Positions 24,848-33,388 of a stretch of DNA of 64,000 nt are shown here, in pieces; the stretch's first letter is position 1; every line of letters starts with the position of its first letter. The stretch is from NCBI RefSeq assembly GCF_002813375.1, contig NZ_PHUJ01000003.1, positions 1,550,001-1,614,000 on the forward strand. Direction: 5' to 3'. The notes beneath the pieces are model-generated. The model made no database searches and was not told where the DNA came from. It was given only the letters and a program-made list of their open reading frames with translations. Source of the DNA: Pseudonocardia alni. GTDB lineage: Bacteria > Actinomycetota > Actinomycetes > Mycobacteriales > Pseudonocardiaceae. Position numbers and translations under genes: made by a program.

Positions 24848-26191
24848 ATGGCGCGCAAGCAGATCCACCTGGCCGCACACTTCCCGGGCGTCAACAACAC
24901 CACCGTGTGGAGCGACCCGGCGTCCGGCAGCCACATCGAGTTCGAGTCGTTCGCGCACTTCGCGCGAACGGCCGAACGGGCGAGGTTCGACTTCCTGTTC
25001 CTCGCCGAGGGCCTGCGCCTGCGCGAGCACCGCGGGGAGATCTACGACCTCGACGTGATGGGCCGCCCGGACACGTTCACGGTCCTGTCCGCGCTGGCCG
25101 CGGTCACCGACCGGCTCGGCCTGGCCGGGACGATCAACTCGACCTTCACCGAGCCCTACGACGTCGCCCGCCAGTTCGCGTCGCTGGACCACCTGTCCGG
25201 CGGCCGGGCCGCCTGGAACGTGGTGACCTCGTGGGACGCGTTCACCGGCGAGAACTTCCGCCGCGGCGGCTTCCTGCCGAAGGAGAAGCGCTACTCCCGG
25301 GCCAAGGAGCAGCTGGCCGCGACCGCCGCGATCTGGGACTCGCGCACCGGTCCCGACGACCGCGGGGAGTTCGCCTTCACCTCCGACCAGTTCGACGTGC
25401 ACGGCCGGTTCTCGCTGCCGCGCAGCCCGCAGGGCCGCCCGGTGATCCTGCAGGCGGGTGACTCCGAGGAGGGTCGCGAGTTCGCCGCCGCGTCGGCCGA
25501 CGCGATCTTCTCCCGGCACGCCGAGCCGGAGGCCGGACGCGCGTTCCTCGCCGACGTGAAAGGCCGCCTCGCCCGCTACGGCCGGGCGTGGGACGACCTG
25601 AAGATCCTGCCCGCCGCGACGTACGTGCTGGGCGACACCGACGCCGAGGCCGCCGAGCGCGCCGAGGTGATCCGCTCCCAGCAGGTCAGCCCGCAGACCG
25701 CGATCGTGTTCGCCGAGCAGCTGTGGAACACCGACCTGTCCGGGCGCGACCCGGACGGCCCGCTGCCGGAGTTCGACCCGGTCGAGGGCGAGCTCGTGTC
25801 GAAGGGCCGGGCCAGCGTGCGCCAGTACCGGGACCCCAAGGCCGTCGCCGACCAGTGGCGCGCCCTCGCCGCGGAGAAGAACCTGTCCCTGCGCGAGACG
25901 GTGATCGAGGTGACCGGCCGGCACACCTTCGTCGGGAGCCCGCGGACGGTCGCCGACGCGATCGACGACGCCGTGCAGTCCGACGCCGCGGACGGCTACG
26001 TGCTGGTCCCGCACGTCACCCCGGGCGGGCTCGACGAGTTCGCCGACCGGGTCGTGCCGCTGCTGCAGGAGCGCGGGTCGTTCCGCACCGAGTACACCGG
26101 GACGACGCTGCGTGAGCACCTCGGGCTCCCGGCCGTCCGCTCGACGACCGACCCGACCGAGGCGGCGACGGCGGCCCCGTCCACGACCTGA
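24848..26191 (+). CDS. LLM-class flavin monooxygenase (NtaA/SnaA/DszA/DmoA type), copy 2
   Basis: 447 aa, strong SD GGGAGG. Same blocks as the gene at 16738-18108 (SDPASGSHIEFESFAHFART, GRPDTFTVLSALAAV, GGRAAWNVVTSWDAFTGENF) with an estimated ~60% identity by eye. It acts with a separate FMN reductase; no reductase gene is visible in the window. Together with the SfnB/DszC-like gene it forms a probable two-step organosulfur desulfurisation unit served by the SsuABC-type importer. Confidence 0.92.
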   Translation: MARKQIHLAAHFPGVNNTTVWSDPASGSHIEFESFAHFARTAERARFDFLFLAEGLRLREHRGEIYDLDVMGRPDTFTVLSALAAVTDRLGLAGTINSTFTEPYDVARQFASLDHLSGGRAAWNVVTSWDAFTGENFRRGGFLPKEKRYSRAKEQLAATAAIWDSRTGPDDRGEFAFTSDQFDVHGRFSLPRSPQGRPVILQAGDSEEGREFAAASADAIFSRHAEPEAGRAFLADVKGRLARYGRAWDDLKILPAATYVLGDTDAEAAERAEVIRSQQVSPQTAIVFAEQLWNTDLSGRDPDGPLPEFDPVEGELVSKGRASVRQYRDPKAVADQWRALAAEKNLSLRETVIEVTGRHTFVGSPRTVADAIDDAVQSDAADGYVLVPHVTPGGLDEFADRVVPLLQERGSFRTEYTGTTLREHLGLPAVRSTTDPTEAATAAPSTT

Positions 26192-26218
26192 CCGCGCTCC
26201 CGCCGCACCGGGCGCAGG

Positions 26219-26617
26219 TCAGGTGCGCTCGTCGTCGCGGCCCTCGGCCTGCTCCCGGGCGGCGTTCTCCCGGTGTGCCCGGACGGCGATCCAGGCCATC
26301 GCGGCCGGGATCCCGAGCAGCAGCCCGAACGACAGCAGCCCGGCGACCCAGTCACCCGGCACGATCACCAGCACGATCACGGTGATCGCGACGGCCTGCA
26401 GGATCCGGTCCGCGCGGCCGCCCGCGGCGCGCGTGGGCCGGTGCGGTGCGGTCAGCTCGGTGTCCAGCTCCGGGTCGGAGCGGCGCAGCTCCTGTTCCAG
26501 GCCGGAGAGCCGGAGCTCCTCGTCGCGGTCCAGGGGGCGCGCCACCGGGCGTGGGTCGGGGTCGCCGGTCCCGCCGCCGGGCGACGGGGGCGGCAGGGGC
26601 GGGGGTGTGACGGACAT
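26219..26617 (-). CDS. DUF3040-type small membrane protein
   Basis: 132 aa. Pro/Gly-rich N terminus (1-30), a DUF3040-like helix LSGLEQELRRSDPELDTEL (about 36-55), two TM segments (about 70-110) and a charged tail. SD GGAGG six bases from the ATG. Function unknown; such proteins are widespread in actinobacteria. Divergent from mgtE. Confidence 0.75.
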   Translation of the reverse strand: MSVTPPPLPPPSPGGGTGDPDPRPVARPLDRDEELRLSGLEQELRRSDPELDTELTAPHRPTRAAGGRADRILQAVAITVIVLVIVPGDWVAGLLSFGLLLGIPAAMAWIAVRAHRENAAREQAEGRDDERT

Positions 26618-26758
26618 CGTGACCTCCTCGGTGCCACCGACCGGGTTCCCGCTCCCGGGGGCGGTCATCCGGGATGTGCGGTAGACGTCACCGATCCTAC
26701 CGAAACGGACATAGTCCCGCCGCTGCACGCTGCAGGACCCGGCGGCAGGATCGTCCGC

Positions 26759-28084
26759 ATGGAACGCTGGACCGATCTCGTCGAACGCCACGACCCCGCC
26801 GGAGTCCTCAACCGGCTCGACGGACGGCCCGCCCACGAGATCGCCGACGCGCTGGCCCGGATGGAACCGGTCGACGCGGGCTGGGTGTTCCGGCTGCTCG
26901 GCAAGGACCGCGCGCTCGACGTGTTCGAGGAGCTCGACCCGGTCGACCAACAGGAGCTGCTGGCGGGGCTGCGCGACGACGCGGTGACCGCCCTGGTCGA
27001 GGACATGGACCCCGACGACCGCGCCCGGATGCTCGGCGAGGCGCCGGCCAAGGTCGCGAACCGGGTGCTGGCCGGGCTGTCGGCCGGGGAACGGTCGATG
27101 ACCGCGGCGCTGCTCGGCTACCCCGACGGCTCGGTCGGGCGGGTGATGACGCCGGAGACCGTCGCCGTGCCGCTGCACAGCAGCGTCACCGAGGCGCTGG
27201 CCGTCGTGCGGCGCAAGGGTGCGCAGGCCGAGACCGTGTACACCCTCGCCGTCACCGACGCCGGGCGCCGGGTGATCGGCACCGTCTCGCTGCGCGACCT
27301 GGTGCTGGCCCGGCCGGACGTCGCCGTCGCCGACCTCGTCGACGACGGGGCGCCGCGGGTGCGGGCCACCGACGCCGCCGAGGACGCCGCACGCCTGATG
27401 GGCGAGGCGAACCTGCTCGACCTGCTGGTCGTCGACTCGGAGGATCGGCTGCTGGGCCTGCTGACGATCGACGACGCCGTCGAGATCCTGGAGCGCGCCG
27501 ACACCGAGGACGTCGCCCGCCAGTCCGGCGCGGCGCCGTGGTCGGGCCACTACATGTACGTGCGGGTCACGAAGCTGGCGCGCACCCGCGCGGTGTGGCT
27601 GGCGGTGCTGCTGCTCGCCGCGGTGCTGACGGTCAACGTGCTGCAGATCTTCGAGGACGCACTCGAGCAGGTCACCGCGCTGGCGCTGTTCATCCCGCTG
27701 CTCGTGGGCACCGGCGGCAACGCCGGTGCCCAGTCCGCGTCGGCGGCGGTCCGGGCGATCGCCGTCGGGGAGGTGCGCCTGGCCGACCTGCCCGCCGTGG
27801 TGTGGCGGGAGCTCCGGGTCGGGCTGCTGCTGGGCACCCTGCTCGGTGCGCTGGGGCTGGCCGTCGCGTCGCTGCTGGTCGGGGTCCAGGTCGCCGTCGT
27901 GGTGGCGGTGACGCTGGTGGCGATCTGCGGCTGGGCGGCGACGGTGGGCGCGACGATGCCGTTGCTGGCCCGCCGGGTCGGGATCGACCCGGCGGTGGTG
28001 TCCGCTCCCCTGGTCACGACGCTCGTCGACGCGACCGGGCTGCTGATCTACTTCTCGGTCGCCCGGGTGGTGCTGGGGATCTGA
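26759..28084 (+). CDS. mgtE: Magnesium transporter MgtE
   Basis: 441 aa Mg2+ channel/transporter. The N-terminal superhelical sensor domain (about 1-125) is followed by two CBS domains (about 130-255) and a five-helix membrane domain (about 270-441) with the conserved pore segment GTGGNAGAQSA. Gating by Mg2+ binding to the cytosolic domains is known for the family. A leaderless-type promoter (CTGCAC-N17-CAGGAT) ends seven bases before the ATG. Its last 37 bases overlap the end of the convergent terC gene. Confidence 0.94.
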   Translation: MERWTDLVERHDPAGVLNRLDGRPAHEIADALARMEPVDAGWVFRLLGKDRALDVFEELDPVDQQELLAGLRDDAVTALVEDMDPDDRARMLGEAPAKVANRVLAGLSAGERSMTAALLGYPDGSVGRVMTPETVAVPLHSSVTEALAVVRRKGAQAETVYTLAVTDAGRRVIGTVSLRDLVLARPDVAVADLVDDGAPRVRATDAAEDAARLMGEANLLDLLVVDSEDRLLGLLTIDDAVEILERADTEDVARQSGAAPWSGHYMYVRVTKLARTRAVWLAVLLLAAVLTVNVLQIFEDALEQVTALALFIPLLVGTGGNAGAQSASAAVRAIAVGEVRLADLPAVVWRELRVGLLLGTLLGALGLAVASLLVGVQVAVVVAVTLVAICGWAATVGATMPLLARRVGIDPAVVSAPLVTTLVDATGLLIYFSVARVVLGI

Positions 28085-29136
28085 TCCGCGTCCACGGTCG
28101 CGTCGTCCGCACCGTCGGTGTCGGGTCCGGCGACCTCCGGGGCTGCCGGGGCGGCCGCGGCGCGGCGCCGGGAGACGACCAGGCTCGCGACGGCGGCGAC
28201 GGCGATCGTCCCGGTGATGACCAGCAGCGACAGCCAGATCGGCACCTCGGGCACCGGCACCGGCTGCCCGTCGTTGATGAACGGCACGTTGTTCTCGTGC
28301 AGCGCGTGCAGGGTGAGCTTCACGCCGATGAACGCCAGGATCACCGCGAGGCCGTGCGCCAGGTAGATCAGGCGCTCCAGCAGCCCACCGATGAGGAAGT
28401 ACAGCTGGCGCAGGCCGAGCAGGGCGAAGGCGTTCGCGGTGAACACCAGGAACGGCTCCTGGGTGAGGCCGAAGATCGCCGGGATCGAGTCGAACGCGAA
28501 CAGCAGGTCGGTCAGCCCGATGGCGACGATGACCAGCGCCATCGGGGTGAGGAGCCGCTTGCCGTCGACGCGGGTGACGAGCTTCGCGCCGTCGTACTCG
28601 GTGGAGGTGGGCAGCACCTTGCGGACCAGGCGGATCAGCTTCGAGTCACCGGCGTCGGCCTGCTCGTGGTCGTCGGAGGACATCGCCTCGCGGATCTGGG
28701 ACCAGGCGAGCCAGAACAGGATGACCGCGAACAGGTAGAAGACCGCGACGAACTGCTCGATGATCACCGCGCCGACCGCGATGAACGCACCGCGCATGAC
28801 GATCGCGATCGCGATGCCGATCAGCAGCACCTTCTGCTGGTGCACCTTCGGCACCGCGAAGCTGGTCATGATCAGCAGGAAGACGAACAGGTTGTCGACC
28901 GACAGGGCCTTCTCGGTCAGCCAGCCGGCCATGTACTCGCCGCCGTACTGCCAGCCCGAGAAGACGCCGACACCGACGCCGAACAGCAGGGCGATCGCGA
29001 TGTAGCCGGCCGACCAGATCGCCGACTCGCGCAGCGTGGGCTCGTGCGGGTCACGGGCGTGCCCGACGAAGTCGAACACGAGCATGCCGACGACGACGGC
29101 GAGCGTGGCCAGCCACGCCCAGAGGGGAACGTTCAC
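28048..29136 (-). CDS. TerC-family membrane protein (Mn2+ exporter family)
   Basis: 362 aa with about eight to nine TM helices and the two TerC repeats, each with acidic metal-site motifs in the membrane (EKALSVDNLFVF at about 77-88 and TDLLFAFDSIPAIFG in the second half). A cytosolic loop (about 150-200) and a charged, Ala-rich tail are dispensable-looking. TerC/Alx proteins export Mn2+. This gene lies behind a yybP-ykoY manganese riboswitch, which independently supports that role. Confidence 0.92.
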   Translation of the reverse strand: MNVPLWAWLATLAVVVGMLVFDFVGHARDPHEPTLRESAIWSAGYIAIALLFGVGVGVFSGWQYGGEYMAGWLTEKALSVDNLFVFLLIMTSFAVPKVHQQKVLLIGIAIAIVMRGAFIAVGAVIIEQFVAVFYLFAVILFWLAWSQIREAMSSDDHEQADAGDSKLIRLVRKVLPTSTEYDGAKLVTRVDGKRLLTPMALVIVAIGLTDLLFAFDSIPAIFGLTQEPFLVFTANAFALLGLRQLYFLIGGLLERLIYLAHGLAVILAFIGVKLTLHALHENNVPFINDGQPVPVPEVPIWLSLLVITGTIAVAAVASLVVSRRRAAAAPAAPEVAGPDTDGADDATVDADQIPSTTRATEK

Positions 29137-29163
29137 GGCGGGGTCCTCCAGCGCAGGTAGGGA

Positions 29164-29281
29164 CGCTGAAGGTCTCCTCCGCCCGCCGCGGTGACCGCGG
29201 TGGACCGGCGCAACCGGGACCGGCTCGGGCCGGTGCCGTGATGACGGCGACGCCGTGTTCGGGAGTACTCCCCTTCGACTG
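29164..29281 (-). promoter_or_regulatory. yybP-ykoY manganese riboswitch upstream of terC
   Basis: On the minus strand the leader starts GTCGAAGGGGAGTA, contains GTCGCCGTCATCACGG and ends GGAGGAGACCTTCAGC. GAAGG pairs with CCTTC to close the element, and GGGGAGTA and CGTCATCACGG are the conserved loop signatures of this class. The element ends about 27 bases before the terC start. Mn2+ binding should turn expression on. Assigned by eye from motif and context. Confidence 0.75.
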
Positions 29282-29287
29282 TGCAGA

Positions 29288-29316
29288 ACGCTAGGGCATG
29301 GCCCCGGGTTCCGACA
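29288..29316 (-). promoter_or_regulatory. Promoter of the riboswitch-terC transcript
   Basis: Minus strand TGTCGG (29311-29316), 17-base spacer, TAGCGT (29288-29293). The predicted start is at about 29281, exactly at the 5' edge of the riboswitch. Confidence 0.5.
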
Positions 29317-29431
29317 GTGGGGGGTACGCGAGCCTCGTCACATCTGTCCGTTTCCGCCGACGACCTCCCGGGCAGCGCCGTCGTCGTGGGCCCGCAGGGT
29401 GGCCGCGGGACCGGCGAGCGTGGCGCGGGCC

Positions 29432-30574
29432 TCAACCTGCGGCGAGCCGGACGGTCGCGGCGTCGCGGGCCGGCTGCACCGGACGCGGGGCGGCGGGCAA
29501 CCTGCGGACGGCGGCGCGGGCCGTCGCGGAGGCGGCCGCCCGCGCGGCGGCCGGGCGGACCGGGGCGGCCCCGGTCCCGGTCCCGGTCCCGGCCGGACGG
29601 GTCACGACAGGCAGCGGGCCGGTACCCGACACGCGCGGCGCCGGGAAGGTCGCGGCGGCGACGTGCGCGGGCCGCGCCGGCTCCTCGGGCAGGACCGGCG
29701 GCACCGGCGTCGCCGGGCCCACCTCGTGCACCGTGACAGCCGGCTGCCGGGCCGGGGCGGGCGCGTCACGGAACGGCGTCGGGACCGGCGACGGCCGGGT
29801 GTGCCCGCTCCCCCGCTCCAGGCGCTCGCAGCGCTCCCGGCCCCGGCCCGCCACCCGTGCGGCCAGCCGCAGCGCGGTGCGCGGCGCCTCCAGGTAGCCG
29901 ACCAGCGCCCGGTACACCCAGCCCGGCGCGGACAGCGTGCGGCCGCGGGCGAGGTCGTCGAGCGAGCGGCGCACGACATCGCGGGGGTCGAGCCACAGCG
30001 GGCCCTGCGGGTCGTCGTCGGTCCGGATCCGGCCCGCGGCGACAGCGGTGACGGTGACGCCGGTGCCGTGAAGCGACGCTGCGACGGTGTCGCTGAACGC
30101 CAGCACCCAGGACTTCGACGCGCCGTAAGCGTTGCCGCCCGAGGCCAGGTACCCGGCGAAGCTCGCGATGTTGAGCACGCCGCCGCGGCCGCGGGCGGTC
30201 ATCGCCGGGACCGCGGCGCGGGTGAGGCGCATCAGGGCCGTCACGTTGAGGTCGATCTCGCCGGTCAGCGCCTCGACCGGCGCCTCGGCGAAGACCGCGT
30301 CGGTCTCGACGCCCGCGTTGTTGACCAGTAGCTCGATCGGCAGGTCCCGGTCGGTGATCCGGCGCTCGACGGCGGCCAGCCCGGCCGGCTCGGTGAGGTC
30401 GGCGGGCAGGACCTCGACGATGGCGCCGGTGGCGCGGCCGATCCGCTCGGCGACGTCGGCGAGGCGGGCGGCGTCGCGCGCCACGAGGACGACGGACCAT
30501 CCGCGCTCGGCGAGCTCGTGGGCGTAGACGGCGCCGAGCCCGCGGCTCGCTCCGGTGACCAGTGCAGTCGGCAT
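29432..30574 (-). CDS. SDR-family oxidoreductase with long Pro/Ala tail
   Basis: 380 aa. Classical short-chain dehydrogenase: cofactor motif TGASRGLGA (about 7-15), NNAGV, catalytic Ser in NIASFAG and YGASK catalytic Tyr/Lys. The SDR domain ends near residue 265. The last ~110 residues are a low-complexity Pro/Ala/Thr/Arg tail that is unusual for the family. TACCGT lies seven bases before the ATG, so a leaderless transcript is likely. Substrate unknown. Divergent from a MerR gene, which may regulate it. Confidence 0.85.
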   Translation of the reverse strand: MPTALVTGASRGLGAVYAHELAERGWSVVLVARDAARLADVAERIGRATGAIVEVLPADLTEPAGLAAVERRITDRDLPIELLVNNAGVETDAVFAEAPVEALTGEIDLNVTALMRLTRAAVPAMTARGRGGVLNIASFAGYLASGGNAYGASKSWVLAFSDTVAASLHGTGVTVTAVAAGRIRTDDDPQGPLWLDPRDVVRRSLDDLARGRTLSAPGWVYRALVGYLEAPRTALRLAARVAGRGRERCERLERGSGHTRPSPVPTPFRDAPAPARQPAVTVHEVGPATPVPPVLPEEPARPAHVAAATFPAPRVSGTGPLPVVTRPAGTGTGTGAAPVRPAAARAAASATARAAVRRLPAAPRPVQPARDAATVRLAAG

Positions 30575-30699
30575 GTCGACGACGGTAGGGACGGTTCGCT
30601 GTGGCGCCCCTGAGAAGGCCCGCCCCGCTGAGAGCCCGCTGAGACCGGCCCGGGCCCGGCGGTACGGTCGGGGCCGCACGGTCGAGGGGAGATGGTGTC

Positions 30700-31101
30700 G
30701 TGCAGCAGATCGGTGAGGTGGCCACGCGTGTCGGGCTGTCGCTGCGCACCATCCGGCACTGGGACGAGCTGGGGCTGGTCACGCCGTCGGCCCGCAGCAC
30801 CGGCGGCTTCCGTCTCTACACCGAGGACGACGTCGAGCGCCTGCGGTTCGTCAAGACGCTCAAGCCGCTCGACCTCGGCCTGGACCAGATCCGCGCGCTG
30901 ATGGCGGTGATCGACGGTGCCCGAGCCGACCTCGACGCGGGCCGTCCGGTCGGCGACGACGCCCGGGACCGGCTGGCGCTCTACCGCACCGCCGCCGAGT
31001 CGCAGATCGAGGCGCTGCACGCCCGGATCCACGGGCTGGAGCTGCTCTCCCGCGAGCTGCGGGCGCTGTCCGAGCCGCGGACCGGCGACGCGGACGACTA
31101 G
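30700..31101 (+). CDS. MerR-family transcriptional regulator
   Basis: 133 aa from GTG with SD GAGGGGAG. N-terminal MerR winged helix (QIGEVATRVGLSLRTIRHWDELGLV, about 3-27; GGFRLYTEDDVERLRFV) and a C-terminal dimerisation coiled coil (about 80-125). There are no Cys residues for metal sensing. Probably controls its own or the divergent SDR promoter. Overlaps the convergent gene by four bases. Confidence 0.92.
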   Translation: MQQIGEVATRVGLSLRTIRHWDELGLVTPSARSTGGFRLYTEDDVERLRFVKTLKPLDLGLDQIRALMAVIDGARADLDAGRPVGDDARDRLALYRTAAESQIEALHARIHGLELLSRELRALSEPRTGDADD

Positions 31102-31370
31102 CGCGGCGACGGCAGTCCGCGCACCGCGCCGAGGTCCTCGGGTACGTCGACGTAACGCCACAGGTCGTCCAGCCCGGTCAGCGGGCGGTCCGGCAGGGCG
31201 GCGTCGAGCACCTCGTACAGGCGGGCCCTGGCGTCCTCGGCGCGGGCCGCGGCCAGCAGCGCCGCACGCGGTACCGGGCCGTGGCCGAAGAGCTCGCCCA
31301 CGAAGTCCAGCACCTCGACCCGGGTGACCGGTACCCGATCGGGGTCGGCGGGCCGGTCGTCCTGACCCAC
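31098..31370 (-). CDS. DUF2795-like small protein
   Basis: 90 aa from GTG with SD GGAGG. The segment VPRAALLAAARAE…ALPDRPLTGLDDLWRYV resembles the DUF2795 helical domain of actinobacteria. Function unknown, no signal peptide. Convergent with and overlapping the MerR stop codon. Confidence 0.6.
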   Translation of the reverse strand: MGQDDRPADPDRVPVTRVEVLDFVGELFGHGPVPRAALLAAARAEDARARLYEVLDAALPDRPLTGLDDLWRYVDVPEDLGAVRGLPSPR

Positions 31371-31575
31371 GACACCCTCCTCTCACCGCCGGGACGGCCC
31401 GGGAAGTGCACCGGCCGGACCGTCGAAGGACCGGACTCTACCCTCACACGCCGGGAGGGTTGTCCGGCCCGCCCCGTCGAGCGGCACACTCCGTTGCCCG
31501 TCACGACGTCATCGGGGCTGACGTGCGCGCCCATCCGCACCGACCAGCGGTGGTCGATCGAGGCGGGGAGGCCCT

Positions 31576-31758
31576 GTGGCAGGCAAGTTCGAGGTGTACG
31601 AGGACCGGGGCGGAAAGTTCCGGTTCCGGCTGAAGGCGAGCAACGGGCAGGTCGTCGCCGTCGGCGAGGCCTACGAGAGCACGTCGGCCGCCCACAAGGG
31701 CTGCGAGGCGGTCCAGCGCGCCGCCGAGGGCGCCACCGTCGTCGAGACCGACGCCTGA
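31576..31758 (+). CDS. YegP/DUF1508-family protein
   Basis: 60 aa, a single DUF1508 repeat: FEVYEDRGGKFRFRLKASNGQVVAVGEAYES, then a conserved GCEAVQRAA stretch. GTG start with SD GGGGAGG. Such proteins are small beta-alpha-beta units of unknown function, often stress-induced. Confidence 0.88.
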   Translation: MAGKFEVYEDRGGKFRFRLKASNGQVVAVGEAYESTSAAHKGCEAVQRAAEGATVVETDA

Positions 31759-31857
31759 GCGGACCTGGCGGGGCCGGTGTCGCGGCCCCACCGGCAGCCC
31801 GCCGGACGCGTCCGGTCCGAGACGGGTCGGAACGCCTCCGGCGGGTAGTCGCACACC

Positions 31858-32355
31858 ATGCAGCGACACATCGCACCGGACGACTCCGCACCCGCCGGCG
31901 CCGCGCCCGGCGACACACCGCGCGGGGACCACCCCGGCCCCGACGACACGGCACTCATCGACCGGCGGGTCCGCGCCTTCGCCGACGCACTGCAGGCGTT
32001 CGAGCGGGACGGCGGGGCGGAGGACCTGCTCGCCCGCTTCCGCGACGGCGCCACGGCCGAGCGCCTCGACGGCTGCGGGGCCCGCACCGACCTCGGAGCG
32101 TTCTGGCAGGAGTACCTCTCCCCGTTCGACCACGTCGCGACGACCTTCCGCCACGCTGTGCAGACCAGGGACTCCGTCGCGCTGGAATGGCACAGCGACG
32201 CCGTACTCGCCGGGGGCGGCCCGGTGACCGTGCGCGGTGTCACCGTCCTCGATCTCACCGACGCCACCGACGACGACGGTTCGGGCACGGTCACCGCCCT
32301 GCGCACCTACTACGACACCGCGGTGTTCGTGACGCCGCCGCACGCCCGGGCCTGA
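31858..32355 (+). CDS. SnoaL/NTF2-like protein
   Basis: 165 aa. Disordered acidic/Pro-rich first ~35 residues, then an NTF2-like fold: DRRVRAFADALQAFERDG, the fold-typical FWQEYLSPFDHVATTF and a closing TALRTYYDTAVF strand. The cavity family includes isomerases, hydrolases and non-enzymatic ligand binders; no specific function can be given. Stands alone between DUF1508 and the sigma factor gene. Confidence 0.7.
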   Translation: MQRHIAPDDSAPAGAAPGDTPRGDHPGPDDTALIDRRVRAFADALQAFERDGGAEDLLARFRDGATAERLDGCGARTDLGAFWQEYLSPFDHVATTFRHAVQTRDSVALEWHSDAVLAGGGPVTVRGVTVLDLTDATDDDGSGTVTALRTYYDTAVFVTPPHARA

Positions 32356-32381
32356 ACCGCACCGCGGTCCCCCGCCCCGGG

Positions 32382-32410
32382 TTGTGGTCCGTCCGGGCCG
32401 TGGTTACGGT
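32382..32410 (+). promoter_or_regulatory. Promoter of the sigma factor gene
   Basis: TTGTGG (32382-32387), 17-base spacer, TACGGT (32405-32410); predicted start about 115 bases before the ATG. A SigF-like GTTG-N17-GGTTAC can be read in the same place, so autoregulation is possible but not proven. Confidence 0.45.
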
Positions 32411-32532
32411 CGAGCTCCCGGCACCGGGCACGCAGGACACCGCCGACGCGGGTCCGCCGCCCACCGGTCCACACGAGATCCGTTCAACCGTGCAGCGGAC
32501 CCCGCACCTGCCATCGGCGATTGCGAGGGACC

Positions 32533-33348
32533 ATGCAGAGTCCCACTCTCTCCACCCGGCCCACGACGACCACCCGCGACGGCCGACGGGGCTACGACGA
32601 CCTCATCCCCGATCTCGACCAGCTGGCCGGGACCGAACCGGGCACGCCGGGCCGCGATGCGTTGCGCGAGTACGTGATCCGCGAGTTCCGTCCACTCGTG
32701 CGCAACCTGTCCCGGCGCTTCGCCGCCCCCGGCCGGGGCGTCGAGGACATCGAGCAGGCCGGCATGCTCGGTCTGGTCAAGGCGGTCGACCGCTACGACC
32801 CGTCGTCGGCGACCGGCGGCCCCCTCGGCTACCTGGTCCCGAGCATCCGCGGCGAGATGAAGCGCCACCTGCGGGACTACTCCTGGGCGGTGCGGGTCCC
32901 GCGCGACCTGAAGGAGCTCGCCGTCACCGTCGGCCGGGTCGCCGACGAGTTGGGGCAACGGCTCGGCCGCCCGCCCCGCCCCTCGGAGATCGCGACCGAG
33001 GTCGGCGTACCGATCGGCGAGGTCGTCGATGCGCTCGGTGCGCTGGAGTCGCACCACGCCAAGTCCCTGGACGCGCCGGTCGGTGACGACGGTTCCGGTG
33101 AGGGCCTGTCGCTCGCCGAGCGGATGGGCTCCGAGGACCCGGCGCTGGACCTCGCGGCGCACGGCCCCGGGATGCGTGCGGCACTCAACGAGCTGCCCGA
33201 ACGGGAGCGTCGGATGCTGGTCCTGCGCTTCTACGGCGACCGGACCCAGTCCCAGATCGCCACCGAGCTGGGCATCTCGCAGATGCACGTCTCGCGGCTG
33301 CTGTCACGGACCCTGGCGCGGCTGCGCGAGCGGCTGGCCGACGACTGA
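32533..33348 (+). CDS. SigB/SigF/SigG-type alternative sigma factor
   Basis: 271 aa. Region 2 (about 55-125) includes DIEQAGMLGLVKAVDRYDP and the -10-contacting helix; region 3 is at about 125-190 and region 4 at about 210-265 with HTH LGISQMHVSRLLSRTLARLRE. Length and sequence fit the group-3 SigB/SigF/SigG branch that governs general stress responses and is held by anti-sigma factors. No anti-sigma gene is adjacent. SD GCGAGGGA. Confidence 0.93.
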   Translation: MQSPTLSTRPTTTTRDGRRGYDDLIPDLDQLAGTEPGTPGRDALREYVIREFRPLVRNLSRRFAAPGRGVEDIEQAGMLGLVKAVDRYDPSSATGGPLGYLVPSIRGEMKRHLRDYSWAVRVPRDLKELAVTVGRVADELGQRLGRPPRPSEIATEVGVPIGEVVDALGALESHHAKSLDAPVGDDGSGEGLSLAERMGSEDPALDLAAHGPGMRAALNELPERERRMLVLRFYGDRTQSQIATELGISQMHVSRLLSRTLARLRERLADD

Positions 33349-33351
33349 GGA

Positions 33352-33380
33352 GCCCCGCCGGGCCGCCGGCGCGGCGGGGC
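33352..33380. terminator. Bidirectional terminator between sigma factor and SDR
   Basis: GCCCCGCC / GGCGGGGC stem enclosing a further GCCGCCGGC-rich loop, in the 40-base gap between two convergent genes. Confidence 0.6.
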
Positions 33381-33388
33381 CCGGACGC

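Noticed and set aside
26618..26758. M-box-type riboswitch upstream of mgtE
   Set aside because: The gap is only 141 bases, shared with a divergent gene, and a leaderless-type promoter ends seven bases before mgtE. No M-box signatures were seen.
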